Below, piece after piece: positions 12,301-24,903 of a stretch of DNA of 64,000 bases. Location of the stretch: positions 76,493,667 through 76,557,666 of the forward strand of contig CM026387.1 of NCBI GenBank assembly GCA_014843695.1, written 5' to 3'. The notes below the pieces were generated by a model. That model was not told the origin of the DNA and ran no database searches. It saw only the letters and a program-made list of their open reading frames with translations. The first letter of the stretch is position 1, and every line of letters starts with the position of its first letter. Origin of the DNA: Archivesica marissinica. Lineage: Eukaryota > Mollusca > Bivalvia > Venerida > Vesicomyidae. The position numbers were made by a program, and so were the translations under genes.

Positions 12301-14168
12301 GTTAATATTATTAGTGTCAGACGGGGAACGTCCAACCTGCGATCCCTATAGAATGTTAATATTATTAGTGTCAGACGGGGAACGTCCAACCTGCGATCCC
12401 TAAAGAATGTTAATGTTATTAGTGTCAGACGGGGAAGGTCCAACCTGCGATCCCTAAAGAATGTTAATATTATTAGTGTCAGACGGGGAACGTCCAACCT
12501 GCGATCCCTATAGAATGTTAATATTATTAGTGTCAGACGGGGAACGTCCAACCTGCGATCCCTAAAGAATGTTAATGTTATTAGTGTCAGACGGGGAAGG
12601 TCCAACCTGCGATCCCTAAAGAATGTTAATATTATTAGTGTCAGACGGGGAACGTCCAACCTGCGATCCCTATAGAATGTTAATATTATTAGTGTCAGAC
12701 GGGGAACGTCCAACCTGCGATCCCTAAAGAATGTTAATGTTATTAGTGTCAGACGGGGAAGGTTCAACCTGCGATCCCTAAAGAATGTTAATATTATTAG
12801 TGTCAGACGGGGAACGTCCAACCTGCGATCCCTATAGAATGTTAATATTATTAGTGTCAGACGGGGAACGTCCAACCTGCGATCCCTAAAGAATGTTAAT
12901 ATTATTAGTGTCAGACGGGGGAGGTCGAACATGCGATCCCTAAAGAATGTTAATATTATTAGTGTCAGACGGGGGAGGTCGAACTTGCGATCCCTAAAGA
13001 ATGTTAATATTATTAGTGTCAGACGGGGGAGGTCGAACATGCGATCCCTATAGAATGTTAATATTATTAGTGTCAGACGGGGGAGGTCGAACATGCGATC
13101 CCTATAGAATGTTAATATTATTAGTGTCAGACGGGGGAGGTCGAACATGCGATCCCTATAGAATGTTAATATTGTTAGTGTCAGACGGGGGAGGTCGAAC
13201 ATGCGATCCCTATAGAATGTTAATATTATTAGTGTCAGACGGGGGAGGTCGAACATGCGATCCCTATAGAATGTTAATATTATTAGTGTCAGACGGGGAA
13301 GGTCCAACCTGCGATCCCTATAGAATGTTAATATTATTAGTGTCAGACGGGGAAGGTCCAACCTGCGATCCCTAAAGAATGTTAATATTATTAGTGTCAG
13401 ACGGGGAACGTCCAAGCTGCGATCCCTATAGAATGTTAATATTATTAGTGTCAGACGGGGAACGTCCAACATGCGATCCCTATAGAATGTTAATATTATT
13501 AGTGTCAGACGGGGGACGTCCAACATGCGATCCCTATAGAATGCTAATGTTATTAGTGTCGGACGGGGGGTGTAACCTGCGATCCCTATAGAATGTTAAT
13601 ATTATTAGTGTCAGACGGGGGAGGTCCAACATGCGATCCCTATAGAATGTTAATATTATTAGTGTCAGACGGGGGAGGTCCAACCTGCGATCCCTAAAGA
13701 ATGTTAATATTATTAGTGTCAGACGGGGAACGTCCAACCTGCGATCCCTAAAGAATGTTAATATTATTAGTGTCAGACGGGGAAGGTCCAACCTGCGATC
13801 CCTAAAGAATGTTAATATTATTAGTGTCAGACGGGGAACGTCCAACCTGCGATCCCTAAAGAATGTTAATATTATTAGTGTCAGACGGGGAAGGTCCAAC
13901 CTGCGATCCCTAAAGAATGTTAATATTATTAGTGTCAGACGGGGAACGTCCAACCTGCGATCCCTAAAGAATGTTAATATTATTAGTGTCAGACGGGGAA
14001 GGTCCAACCTGCGATCCCTAAAGAATGTTAATATTATTAGTGTCAGACGGGGAACGTCCAACCTGCGATCCCTAAAGAATGTTAATATTATTAGTGTCAG
14101 ACGGGGAAGGTCCAACCTGCGATCCCTAAAGAATGTTAATATTATTAGTGTCAGACGGGGAAGGTCGA
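9382..14168. repeat. 54-bp satellite array, right contig (about 88 units)
   Basis: Same unit as 906-3966. Variant series recur: a block ending in the odd unit GGGGGGTGTAACC appears at 10131-10188 and 13534-13591, about 3.4 kb apart, and once in the left array (3010-3067). So there is a higher-order repeat. The last 0.5 kb shows the alternating GAACG/GAAGG dimer, as in the left array but with one dimer fewer. Long frames through it are artefacts. Confidence 0.95.
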
Positions 14169-14407
14169 ACCTACGACCCCTGGAATCGCAGTACAATGTG
14201 TTAACCACTGGACCACATATCCCTCGCTAATTCGAAGGCAAGAGCGTATTATATGTTATGATTATGTTAACCTGGAATATAGTACCACAATAAATGTGTT
14301 TCCAATTCACAATTCACAATTCAACTGAACTATTTCTCGTTTATATTGTCATACTATTTTATCGACATACTCACTTTACAAAATTTAATGTGTAACATTA
14401 TTTGCAG

Positions 14408-14615
14408 CCATTTATAATGTAGGGGCCCTGATTACGCCGGACGGATGCAGTTACAGTATTAATAGTAAGGAACGACACAGCGGCTACATTGTGTCGCCAA
14501 CATACCCCGGAACATATCCAAACAACCTACATTGCACATATGAATTTCATGGAACTCCTGGAGAACGGATTAAACTTACTTTCAACGATTTCTCCATATT
14601 TCACGGAGATGATTA
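14408..14615 (+). CDS. CUB1 first exon, second copy
   Basis: Identical to 4206-4413 in sequence, splice sites and phase. Both copies could be spliced in frame, because the CUB1 cassette is phase 1 at both ends, which would give a protein with two identical CUB domains. Given the adjacent gap and the identity, it is more likely the same exon represented twice. An annotation should use one copy only, until the gap is resolved. Confidence 0.7.
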
Positions 14616-17270
14616 GTAAGTGGTTTCACTCTTCTTTTTTTTTCGAGTTAAACATTATTCTCTAAAACCAGGTTGCAAATTATGGACATTTGCCAGTTTT
14701 CATGATGTTCCTACGATTATGACATTTCCTATAGCGTATCAAATATAGTAGCCAACTTTCTGCAGGGCGACTAATGATACTAGCTGTTGCATGTGTCGCG
14801 ACCCGTGCTAGAGTTATCAAGATATGTTGGCTGGTCCTCAATCACGACTAATGATACTAGCTGTTGCATGTGTCGCGGCCCGTGCTAGAGTTATCAAGAT
14901 ATGTTGGCTCGTCCTCAATCACATTGTTACAGACATGGCCTGTAAAAACATCTTCTCTTGTGTCTGTTTATATTTCTTTTTAATTTGTTGTTGCTCTATT
15001 TATTTTAAAGCCTATATTTTGATTCTTAGAGCCTGTTTTGTCTTCCTTGGAATTGAAATTGTTTCAATCTGTCTTCAATTAGTTTTTAGTTTATACAAAT
15101 TTATTTTAGCTCGATTGCGAAACAAGTTATTTCACTTATATTAATCACTTCACGAGACCTCATTCCTGGTGGAATCAATCGCCACGAGGGAGAGAGAAGA
15201 GGCAACGTGGAATTTAAATGCCTTGCCTAAGGGCACACTCGTAACGACTCCAGCGGGGCTCGAACTCCGGATCGTTCGCACCTGAAGCGAACGCGCATCC
15301 ACTGCGCTATCACGACTTCCACATCTTCAATTGAAAGACTTAAACATGTTCAGTTGCAGACTGATATAGCTCTACAATAAGAACAAGTACAATCTCATCT
15401 TCAGTTTATTCTATGTCTGAGAAATAAACTAATCCAGTCCGGCAGTCAATTAACATTGTTATGGACACTGTGAACATGATCTAATGTTAAGTGCATACAG
15501 TCAAACCTGTGTTAGTGGTCACCTCTATTAAGCAGCCAACCTGTATTAAGCAGCCAGTTTCCAGATTCCCAATTGGCTGTTTTATTATATATTTGACCTC
15601 TATTAAGCAGCCACCTGCGCTAAGCAGTCACTTTCTCTGACTCCCTTGTCTGGCTGCTTAACACAGGTTTTACTGTATTTGCATTTGTTAAAAGTTACCT
15701 TAATCTAGTGTTAACTTTCGTGGCATCCGTGGTCCAGTGGTAGAGCGTCGGATTTGGAATCGATCGGTCCCGGGTTCGAGACTCGGTCAGGCCACGTATG
15801 TAGTGTCATTGAGCAAAGCACCTCACACACATTGCTTAGTACTGGTTAACCACTTAGATCGGCTAAGCCTGCCCAGGAAAATATGTCTACGTCCCCGCAA
15901 GGGGTTTGACATTAATGGAACATACATACATACTTTAAATTAATTTCCAGAAACAAATCAAATACTTTATTACCCACGATTATCAGACCACGGGATGTGC
16001 TGTGCTAAGCATAGAAGGGTCATTTACATCGACACTATCTTCAAATATTCATAATGGATGTCATGATATTGCTTACAATGCACATTGTTGAAGGTGATGT
16101 CATGCATCACTTGTGGTTACTGCATATAGAAGAGTTTATATCCATGTATATATTACATGTTGAAGGTGTTGTCATGCATCGTCTGTGGTTACTGCATATA
16201 GAAGAGTTTATATCCATGTATATATTACATGTTGAAGGTGTTGTCATGCATCGTCTGTGGTTACTGCATATAGAAGAGTTTATATCCATGTATATATTAT
16301 ATGTTGTATGTCCATGTCATGCATCATCTGTGGTTAGTGCATATAGAAGAGTTTATATCCATGTATATATTATATGTTTAATTATCAGTAGAAAAACATG
16401 TGTCTCATTGTATTGTTGAAATATTATCATGTCACATGGTACAAATAGAAATTAAGTTCATTCAACTTTGAAAGTTGATTTGTCATTGCGTATCATGTGT
16501 AATTCAAAATGTATATTTAGTTAGAATAACAAGATACGCGTAATTGTATACGTTATATAAATAAAAGTCTGTTCTGTTCTGTTCATAAACTTAAAGAACG
16601 TATTGTTAACGTCTTTGGTGTGTTGTCGTTCAACTGGCGGGTTCATTTGCTATCTCTGCCGTTCTTTCCAATATTTCTATCAACAGAATATGTCAATATG
16701 TTTCTGATTGTGTGCATATGTTATAGGATGCAATTATTGTTAATAAATGCAATACTCTGTGAACGCATATAATAAATGCAATACTCTGTGAACACATATA
16801 ATAAATGCAATACTCTGTGAACACATATAATAAATGCAATACTCTGTGAACACATATAATAAATGCAATACTCTGTGAACACATATAATAAATGCAATAC
16901 TCTGTGAACGCATATAATAAATGCAATACTCTGTGAACACATATAATAAATGCAATACTCTGTGAACACATATAATAAATGCAATACTCTGTGAACGCAT
17001 ATAATAATACAATACCCTGTGAACGCATATAATAAATGCAATACTCTGTGAACACATATATTCGCTTGTTAGTTTCCCTTTTGAACCAGTGAGTTAAAAA
17101 CGTTGCAACACCTTCGATTATCTTGTAACGTAGCATATGTAGTACAGTGTATTAATTAATTAAATAATTTTAATTAACTCGTCTTGTTTGTTCATATAAG
17201 CTCCAGTGGGGGTGTTTTCAATTACTAAGAGTGATCTTGTACTTTTGATATGTTTAATTTTTCATTTCAG

Positions 17271-17521
17271 TTGTCCGTTTGACTATGTGTTAATCAAGGA
17301 CGGGCGATACCAAAGCTATGCTGAAGATATCGGTGTGTTTTGTGGAAAATACAATGACGTCACAGTATTTTCATCCAGAGAGTTTTTATTCATAGAATTT
17401 GTGACTAGGAGTGGACGAGTTAGTTTTGATGAGCATTCATTGGATGATATAGCTGACTATAAGTTCGACAGGAGAGGGTTTAACATATCATATGAATTTA
17501 GTACAAATTTTATTCGCTTTG
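17271..17521 (+). CDS. CUB1 second exon, second copy
   Basis: Identical to 7069-7319, with the same acceptor and donor. It reads directly, in phase 1, into the linker exon at 22286 (G plus AT gives Asp). Because this contig continues to the downstream exons without a gap, this copy and 14408-14615 are the ones physically linked to the rest of the gene. Confidence 0.75.
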
Positions 17522-18536
17522 GTAAGTATGGATTGCAGCCCTTATATACTATTAGTCAGAAGTGTGTATGTACATGTATGTATGTTCCATATATGTTCGA
17601 TCTAATACTATTTAACAGATTGAGTGTGTGTTTTACGTCAATTTATCGTCGCTACCGGTTGCCCATATGAGCGACGCCTCCTGAAGAGATTAGTCATTTT
17701 AGATTTTTGGAAGGATAGTGACAGACCTATTCCAGAGTCTCCTCTGGTTCTTTTACGTGCACGGTGTACAGTACCGACACGAAACCTCGGTTTAATGTCC
17801 CATCTAAAATACTGTTAATTTTATTGGGTCGAACCTGCGATCCCTGGATTACCAGTCCAACGTGTTACCACTGGACTACAGATCCGCCTGTAACATATTG
17901 AACATTGAAAACAATACTATAATTACATCGTATGCGTAACGGATCAAATTCTGTTTTTATGTTGGGAAAGAAATCAATTTGTGAAAGAAATCAATTTGTG
18001 AAAGAAATCAATTTGTATTAGAAATCAAGGAATCCACCATTCAAAGCGACACTACATCGGTGAAAACGCAAATGTCTGCAGAATGTAATTTGCTATTATA
18101 TTGTAGAACTATTTCCAACTATTTTCCTCAAAAACTGAACCTCAACACATAAACAAGCGTCGTATACGCGGTTTGTTGACATAACAAAATAATGAAAATA
18201 TGGTCGATATTCATGCGTAATACAAAGCGTTTATCCTGAATAACACGAGATATGCTACACATGTACCGTGATATCTCACAGGTATGCCTATGCATATTTA
18301 TGTGTAGACTAATCTTAATTAAATTATCTCTAAGCGAAAGTGTCGTGTGCTTAGTATTAACTTCAATGACAACAAACGTAAATTCAGGAGTGCGGTGAAA
18401 GTTTGTATACTACAAAAACACGATTAAATTGATTCAATGTTAGTGTTCGATGTACTCAGAAGAATTTGTAGCAGCAATGTATTTGTACGTGAAAAATGCA
18501 TTTTATTTGCTTTTTGCGATGTAATGTCGCTTTAAA

Positions 18537-19677
18537 TAGTGCCAATCGGCATATTTTGGTAACATCGATGAACTTGGTTTGATTTAGAATGCATTCACGG
18601 CAACGATACTATAAACAATAGCGGCTGGGATTCAAATATGTAAAACAGTGCAAATAAATGTTATTCTGGTTCAAACTATGAAACACACGTATTATAAGTT
18701 ATAACATATAATATTCCACTATTAATGTATCTGTTGAATGGTTATTTAGAGACCTGTAGTATTGAAAGGGTTACACACAGAACCAGAATACAGTTGAACC
18801 ATATTGGATTGCAACTGTGTGTGTTTTACGTTTATTTATCGTCGCTACCGGTTACCCATATGAACGACGCCTCCTGAAGAGATTAGTCATTTTAGATTTT
18901 TGGGAGGATAGTGCAATGTTACACACAGAGACCCAGTCCAGAGTCTCATCGGGTTCTTTACATGCACGGTGTAAAGCACCGACACGAGACCTCGGTATAA
19001 TGTCCCACCTGGAAGACTAATTTTACTGTCGACATGGTACATACAACTAAACTAACATACGCTATGTATAATCTTTGACAACATCAACAATATATAACAG
19101 AAAATAAAAATAGTGTCAATCGGCATATTTTGGTAACATCGATGAACTTGGATTGATTTAGAATGCATTCACGGCAACGATACTATAAACAATAGCGGCT
19201 GGGATTCAAATATGTAAAACAGTGCAGATAAATGTTATTCTGGTTCAAACTATGAAACACACGTATTATAACATATAATATTCCACTATTAATGTATCTG
19301 TTGAATGGTTATTTAGAGACCTGTAGTGTTGAAAGGGTTACACACAGAACCAGAATACAGTTGAACCATATTGGATTGCAACTGTGTGTGTTTTACGTTT
19401 ATTTATCGTCGCTACCGGTTACCCATATGAACGACGCCTCCTGAAGAGATTATTCATTTTAGATTTTTGGGAGGATAGTGCAATGTTACACACAGAGACC
19501 CAGTCCAGAGTCTCATCGGGTTCTTTACATGCACGATGTAAAGCACCGACACGAGACCTCGGTTTAAAGTCCCGCCTGGAAGACTAATTTTACTGTCGAC
19601 ATGGTACATACAACTAAACTAACATACGCTATGTATAACCTTTGACAACATCAACAATATATAACAGAAAATAAAAA
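18537..19677. repeat. Tandem duplication of about 570 bp
   Basis: Copy 1 is 18537-19110 and copy 2 is 19111-19677, differing by a 7-bp deletion and scattered substitutions. Each includes a head-less reverse SINE-A fragment (18822-19013 and 19389-19580). The left contig breaks at 8381 inside the equivalent of copy 1, as expected where an assembler meets a duplication. Confidence 0.9.
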
Positions 19678-21145
19678 TAGTTTCAATTGCTAAAAAGACA
19701 GATATACAATTGTGTTATATTAATTGTTTTACATTTTGAACTGCACGTGCTACTGCCATACCAACCTATACACTAGCATGCGTTTACATTATAGCAACAA
19801 TCAATCGAAATTATTAATTCTCTCCTCTATAATCTATAAACAAATAATGTTGTCATAACTTGTAGCCCAACCCATTTGCTTTTTCCCCCCAGATTAAATA
19901 GTATACAGCAATAATAATAAATCCTAATATAATTTCATATTTTTTCTACGTATTTCATTGTGTGTATAATTGTAATGTATGTATGGGGAAAATGCAATAC
20001 AATATTATTAAAAAACAAAAAACAAATGTCGTTTTAATGAAAGGGAAATAACTTTTATATGACTGAAAGTCTTTATCTGATTTCCCTTAAGATAAATACT
20101 AACATGGTGTTATTTGGTAAACAGCAATATTTATTTTTAATGAATTATAAGTCCATTCTCGTTGTATGTGTGGTTGTTTTGCTGTCGGTCTTTTGGACTG
20201 TTCGCAAACTGTTATAAATACATGCATTGATTAATGAATAATTAAACGCATTCACAATAATCAAATGAACCGGTCATTCATGCGGCAGTAAGTGGTTTGA
20301 CCATATTAATGAGACTGAGGACGTTTATTTAGCTGCAACAGACAGAAACTGCGACATGAGAAACTGATCTAATTTGTTTTTCGAAAATTGGACAGTGACA
20401 GTCGAATAAGTCACGAAAGGGCATCTGCAATACAAATTAGAAAATGGACGAAGGCAAATGAAGATTTGTTTTGTGTCTCGAGGCGAAAGGGGAATGTCAT
20501 TATGGTTTATTTATGGGTTGCCCCCGTCTGCTACAAAATTCGGAAAAGAAATTATGTAAAAAAGCAACGAGTTTATAGTTGGACACGAATATTTATTGAG
20601 CCTGCTAGATAGAGTATAATGTTACGGTGGCGCTGATTGCTCCTCGTAATTATACGAAAACACAGTGTTATCATCGAAATCCATAACCACTCTCTTATAA
20701 AGGTCTAGCAAACGTCGCCCCATGCTAATAGTCACAGATATTAGCACATTTAAGCCTGCCGTTCGTATGATTCCGTTGACTGTCATCGTATTAGCGTTAT
20801 TTGTGTGACATGTTGTGTGGGTGTGATGGCGCAGTGGTGTTGTTGTCGGATTTATCATTGCTAAGCACGTCGCAGTAGATGTGCGAGTTAGAACCCTGGT
20901 TTATATCTATGTCATCTACGTCACGGCGCTGTAAATGTTATGCTCATACAGATGTAACGTTTGTATGTACAATCAGCAATATTCCTGATCGGTCACCTGG
21001 TGTTTTACAGTATTTGGAGCAAACTAATAATCAAATAATATCAATATTCGTATAATCTTATTTGATGCATTTATTACATTTTTTTTATTTTTTAGAAAAT
21101 CGTTCTTATATTCAGTGTCACACTTTTACATCTTATTTCCTATGC
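19678..21145. other. Intronic stretch, no gene recognised
   Basis: Mostly unique sequence. Short open frames (74 codons at 20388-20612 on +, 78 codons at 20622-20858 on -) have no recognisable domain or splice context and are treated as chance. Confidence 0.5.
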
Positions 21146-21146
21146 A

Positions 21147-21456
21147 AGTTTTACTGGTTACTGTTTACATGTTTCATTATGCTATTTCATGTTTTACTGG
21201 TTACTGTTTACATGTTTCATCATGCTATTTCATGTTTTACTGGTTACTGTTTACATGTTTCATTATGCTATTTCAAGTTTTACTGGTTACTGTTTACATG
21301 TTTCATTATGCTATTTCATGTTTTACTGGTTACTGTTTACATGTTTCATTATGCTATTTCATGTTTTACTGGTTACTGTTTACATGTTTCATTATGCTAT
21401 TTCATGTTTTACTGGTTACTGTTTACATGTTTCATTATGCTATTTCATGTTTTAAT
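21147..21456. repeat. 42-bp minisatellite, about 7 units
   Basis: Unit TTTTACTGGTTACTGTTTAC plus ATGTTTCATTATGCTATTTCATG. It is open in three + frames because the period is a multiple of three. A (TAT)n tract follows at about 21524-21552. Confidence 0.93.
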
Positions 21457-21962
21457 TTGTTGAGGGCTCATGGTATATTGACTTAATTGTTCAAATGAGT
21501 TCTCTCGTTAAATAAAGTCTTTATTATTTTATTATTATTATTATTATTATTTATGCATTATGCTGATTTGCTGTATAATAAGTACTCAGTTCATTAAATT
21601 ACAATATACCTGGGAATACATACATGTATATTTATAGTGCATGATTATTAGTTGGCTCCAAATATAAAACACCAGGTGGCCTATTAGGAATTTTGCCGAG
21701 TGTATTTACAATTTGCTTTAAAATCAAATGTTAAAATCGCTGTTAGCAGATATTGCTTACATGTACGGTTTGGCAGGTCATAGCCAGTTAGTATTTGCAT
21801 TCAATTCTATATAATAAACCATCTGCATGCAATACAATGTCAACAGTATGCCCAATTTATAATGCACGTGTCTATGCATTGGTACTAAGCACACATTTGA
21901 TTTCTTGCATACGAACATTCGTGTGATCTACAACACTAACAAGCCAAGTTTAAACTCAGCAT

Positions 21963-22251
21963 GTGTGTTTACGTTTATTTATCGTCGCTACCGGTTGCCC
22001 ATATGAGCGACGCCTCCTGAAGAGATTAGTCATTTTAGATTGTTGGAGGATAGTGTAATGATACAGACAGACACCCATTCCAGACTCTCCTCTGGTTCTT
22101 TTACGTGCACGGTGTAAAGCACCGACACGAGACCTCGGTTTAAAGTCCCATTTGAAAGAGTGTTAATTGTATTATGGTCAAACGGGGGATCGAACCCGCG
22201 ATCCCTGGATTACCAGTCCAGCGTGTTACTACTGTACTACAGATCCGTATG
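21963..22251 (-). repeat. SINE-A, full length with target duplication
   Basis: Reverse SINE-A ending in the tRNA-like head (CTGGATTACCAGTCCAG). It is flanked by TAAACTCAGCA on both sides, the target-site duplication of a retroposon. It lies 34 bp before the linker exon. Confidence 0.88.
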
Positions 22252-22285
22252 TAAACTCAGCACTGTCATGTTTATTGTTTTATAG

Positions 22286-22327
22286 ATTTGCGTAAAACAC
22301 CAGAAGCTACCCACGTCACGGGAACAG
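22286..22327 (+). CDS. 14-codon linker exon between CUB1 and CUB2
   Basis: Acceptor GTTTATTGTTTTATAG and donor GTAAAC bound 42 bp. With the G from CUB1 it reads DLRKTPEATHVTGT and leaves G, phase 1 on both sides, so it fits between 7319/17521 and 34233. It has no domain; the Thr-rich, polar content suits an extracellular linker. Symmetric phase means it could be skipped without a frameshift. The assignment rests on splice signals and phase only, so confidence is moderate. Confidence 0.6.
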
Positions 22328-22420
22328 GTAAACTATTTATATTTATATAATATGTTAAAAACATAATCTGTTCAAACTGGCTGTCACGTTCGCATGTTAC
22401 GTTCTAATTAAAAAGTTCTA

Positions 22421-22674
22421 TTAAAGTTTAACTTTATCTATTTTACAACGATTGCGAATCAAGTTCTAACAACTTATATTAATCACTCTCGTTGGCGCGG
22501 ATGAAAGCGTATTTGTGGTCATTCATATGCGAGGAAACCGAGGTACCCGGAGAAAACCCACCTGTCCGATCTGGCGTCCACCGTACCATCTCACATACTT
22601 CCCGGACCGAGGATCGAACCCGTGTTGCATTGGTGAGAAGTGAGCGCGCTAACCACTGCTCTAATCGGACAGCC
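22421..22674 (-). repeat. SINE-C, near full length
   Basis: Reverse copy: tail AATCACTCTCGTTGGCGCGG, body, then the tRNA-like head region with AGGATCGAACCCGTG (inverted B box) and GCGCTAACCACTGC (inverted A-box side). Confidence 0.85.
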
Positions 22675-22780
22675 AAAGTATTCGGCTAGCCGTATCTCCA
22701 TTTCTTAGCAACACATAACATATACTAGCCATGAAATTAATGTCGTACATTACTTTCAGCTTGCTTTATTAATATCGCTA

Positions 22781-23019
22781 GTTTATACACATTTAGTTTA
22801 GCTCGATTGCGAAACAAGTTCTTTCAACTTATATTAATCACTCTCGAGACCTCATTCCTGATGGCATCCATCGCCATGAAGGAGAGGAAGAGGCAATGTG
22901 GAATATAAATGCCTTGCCTAAGGGCACAATCGTAACGGCTCCAGCTACAGTGGGGCTCGAACTCTGGGCCGTTCGCATATGAAGCGAACGCGCTACCACT
23001 GCGCTATCACGACTTTCAC
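22781..23019 (-). repeat. SINE-B, near full length
   Basis: Reverse copy with tail GCTCGATTGCGAAACAAG, the conserved CCTTGCCTAAGGGCACAA and the head GCGCTATCACGAC. Confidence 0.85.
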
Positions 23020-23096
23020 TAATATCACTTCCATGAGAAACGGGATATTCACATTTTAGAGCAGGACTATTACTTTAATAGGATATTTTCATTGTA

Positions 23097-23294
23097 CAGT
23101 CTACATCCGTTATGTCAAAATCGGTTATGTCGAATTCTCCGGTTATCTCGAAATCGGATCATCGCCCCGTTTCAGACACTATCATTTTACATATAACTGG
23201 CTCCGATTATATCGAATTTCGTTAAGTCAAACTTCGGTTATGTCGATGTATTTTTGGTTTGTCCTACGGAATTCGACATAGCGGATGTACACTG
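23097..23294. mobile_element. MITE2, TA-flanked, 198 bp
   Basis: Ends CAGTCTACATCCG and CGGATGTACACTG form inverted repeats between two TA dinucleotides. The interior has repeated GGTTATGTCGAA-like motifs. It is homologous to 53144-53318 and probably pogo/Tigger-like, non-autonomous. Confidence 0.8.
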
Positions 23295-23663
23295 TATATG
23301 TTTGAAGAATCGCTGCAGAGCGTTGTTGGTTCAGATTTGGTAAGCTGAATAACGCAACGTCGATACGCCAACATGGCGTCATGGACTGTTTATCATTTAC
23401 ATATAGCACGCTGTTTTAATACAACATGCACTTCAGTTCATCTAAGGACATGCACTATAAATGAGAAATATATTTCCCTTGTGTACTTAGATATGCCCCA
23501 AACATGCAGTGCCATAGACACGAAATTACAAGCAACACGCGCTAAACGCCGCCTATTCTAACACATGCGTGACGTCACGTATAGGCCAATTAGGAATATT
23601 ACAAAATCGAGATTTTTGTCTCAAAATGAAATAAATGGAAGATATTGAAGAGATCAGCTAGAT

Positions 23664-23994
23664 TAGCCTGGGCTCCAGTCGATTTTTCACTAAATTTACT
23701 TCTGGCAAAATGATATCAGAGACTCAATACGCCCAATTAATGGTCTCGGTGTTAAAACTACAGTCAAACCTGTGTTAGTGGTCACCTCCATTAAGCAGCC
23801 AACCTGTATTAAGCAGCCAGTTTCCAGATTCCCAATCGGTTGTTTTATTATATATTTGAACTCTATTAAGCAGCCACCTGTGATAAGCAGCCACTTTCTC
23901 TGACTCCCTTGGCTGGCTGCTTAAGACAGGTTTGACTGTATATGTGTATATGACTGACAAGGCGCACTATATCAATACATCTGTTTCCAGACTA
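23664..23994. mobile_element. MITE4 with 9-bp target duplication, carrying a nested MITE1
   Basis: Ends TAGCCTGGGCTCCAG and (inverted) TAGTCTGGAAACAG are flanked by CAGCTAGAT at 23655-23663 and 23995-24003. MITE1 (23761-23938) interrupts it. A longer relative is at 46584-47278. The 8 to 9 bp target size points to a hAT- or Mutator-type source; the superfamily is not settled. Confidence 0.75.
23761..23938 (+). mobile_element. MITE1 nested in MITE4
   Basis: 178 bp between TA dinucleotides, same length and ends as 5296-5473. It inserted after MITE4. Confidence 0.87.
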
Positions 23995-24316
23995 CAGCTA
24001 GATATATATTAACTGGCTATCATGATATAGCATTGATATAGCATGCTTAAGGAAGGATGGCATTTATGTATATTTGTACTGTACACATAGTGTTCCAGAA
24101 TACACTTAATCTGTTCTGATCAAATATGCTGGGTAATTGAATGACATCACAAACAAGTGTAATTAACTTGAAGTGATAGCAAACTACGTTTTCCCTTAAT
24201 CGAACTCAAAGTTAAACAGATGCACGTGTTACAAAAACAATCCTAAATAGATACATATAAAGTATTGAGCGTAAGGTTGTGGCTGCGTGTGTTGGTGGGT
24301 GGGTGCGTGCGTGCGG

Positions 24317-24557
24317 CACGTTTATTTATCGTCGCTACCGATTGCCCATATGAGCAACGCCTCCTGAAGAGATTAGTCATTTTAGATGTGTGGGATGATA
24401 GAGCAATGATACATAAAGAGACCCATTCCAGGGTCTCCTCTGGTTCTTTTACGTGCACTGGTACACAAGACCTCGGTTTTATGTCCATCCGAAACACTTA
24501 ATATTATTAGGGTCAGATGGGGGATCGAACCTGTGATCCCTGAATTCGCAGTCCAGC
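24317..24557 (-). repeat. SINE-A, head truncated
   Basis: Reverse SINE-A from ACGTTTATTTATCGTCGC to GAATTCGCAGTCCAGC; the end of the tRNA-like head is lost. A (TA)n tract lies downstream at 24719-24754. Confidence 0.83.
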
Positions 24558-24715
24558 TTTCTTAAATATGACCAAATCGTCTGCAGGTGTTTTATTTACA
24601 TATGCTACATATTATAGATGTAAAACACAAATATCTCATGAGAATTTATTCTATTCAAAAGGCCAGAAAGACTTTTCAGAATGATTGGAAAATATTGCGA
24701 ACAGGCACATTTCTC

Positions 24716-24756
<41 letters not shown>

Positions 24757-24903
24757 GCCACCGGGAGGGGATGAATGTGATAAATATTAATGGCAGACAG
24801 AGGAACACAGCTTATGTTTAATAAAATGTCACGATATACACCGTTCGGAATTGAAACAATGATCAATTTGTCTGCAATGTCTTACATGTGTAGCACCGTT
24901 AAA

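Larger units (their letters stand above)
14169..18583. repeat. Copy of 3967-8381 (offset 10202 bp)
   Basis: The whole segment repeats the left contig's end, including exons, SINEs, MITEs and minisatellites, and no difference was found in the stretches compared. Positions of repeats in this copy: SINE-A head 14169-14226, 79-bp duplication 14767-14923, SINE-B 15090-15320, MITE1 15498-15675, SINE-E 15719-15933, 72-bp array 16095-16378, 29-bp array 16740-17060, SINE-A 17628-17890, TTAA MITE 18045-18531. Redundant assembly of one locus is the simplest reading; a very recent tandem duplication is the alternative. Confidence 0.9.
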
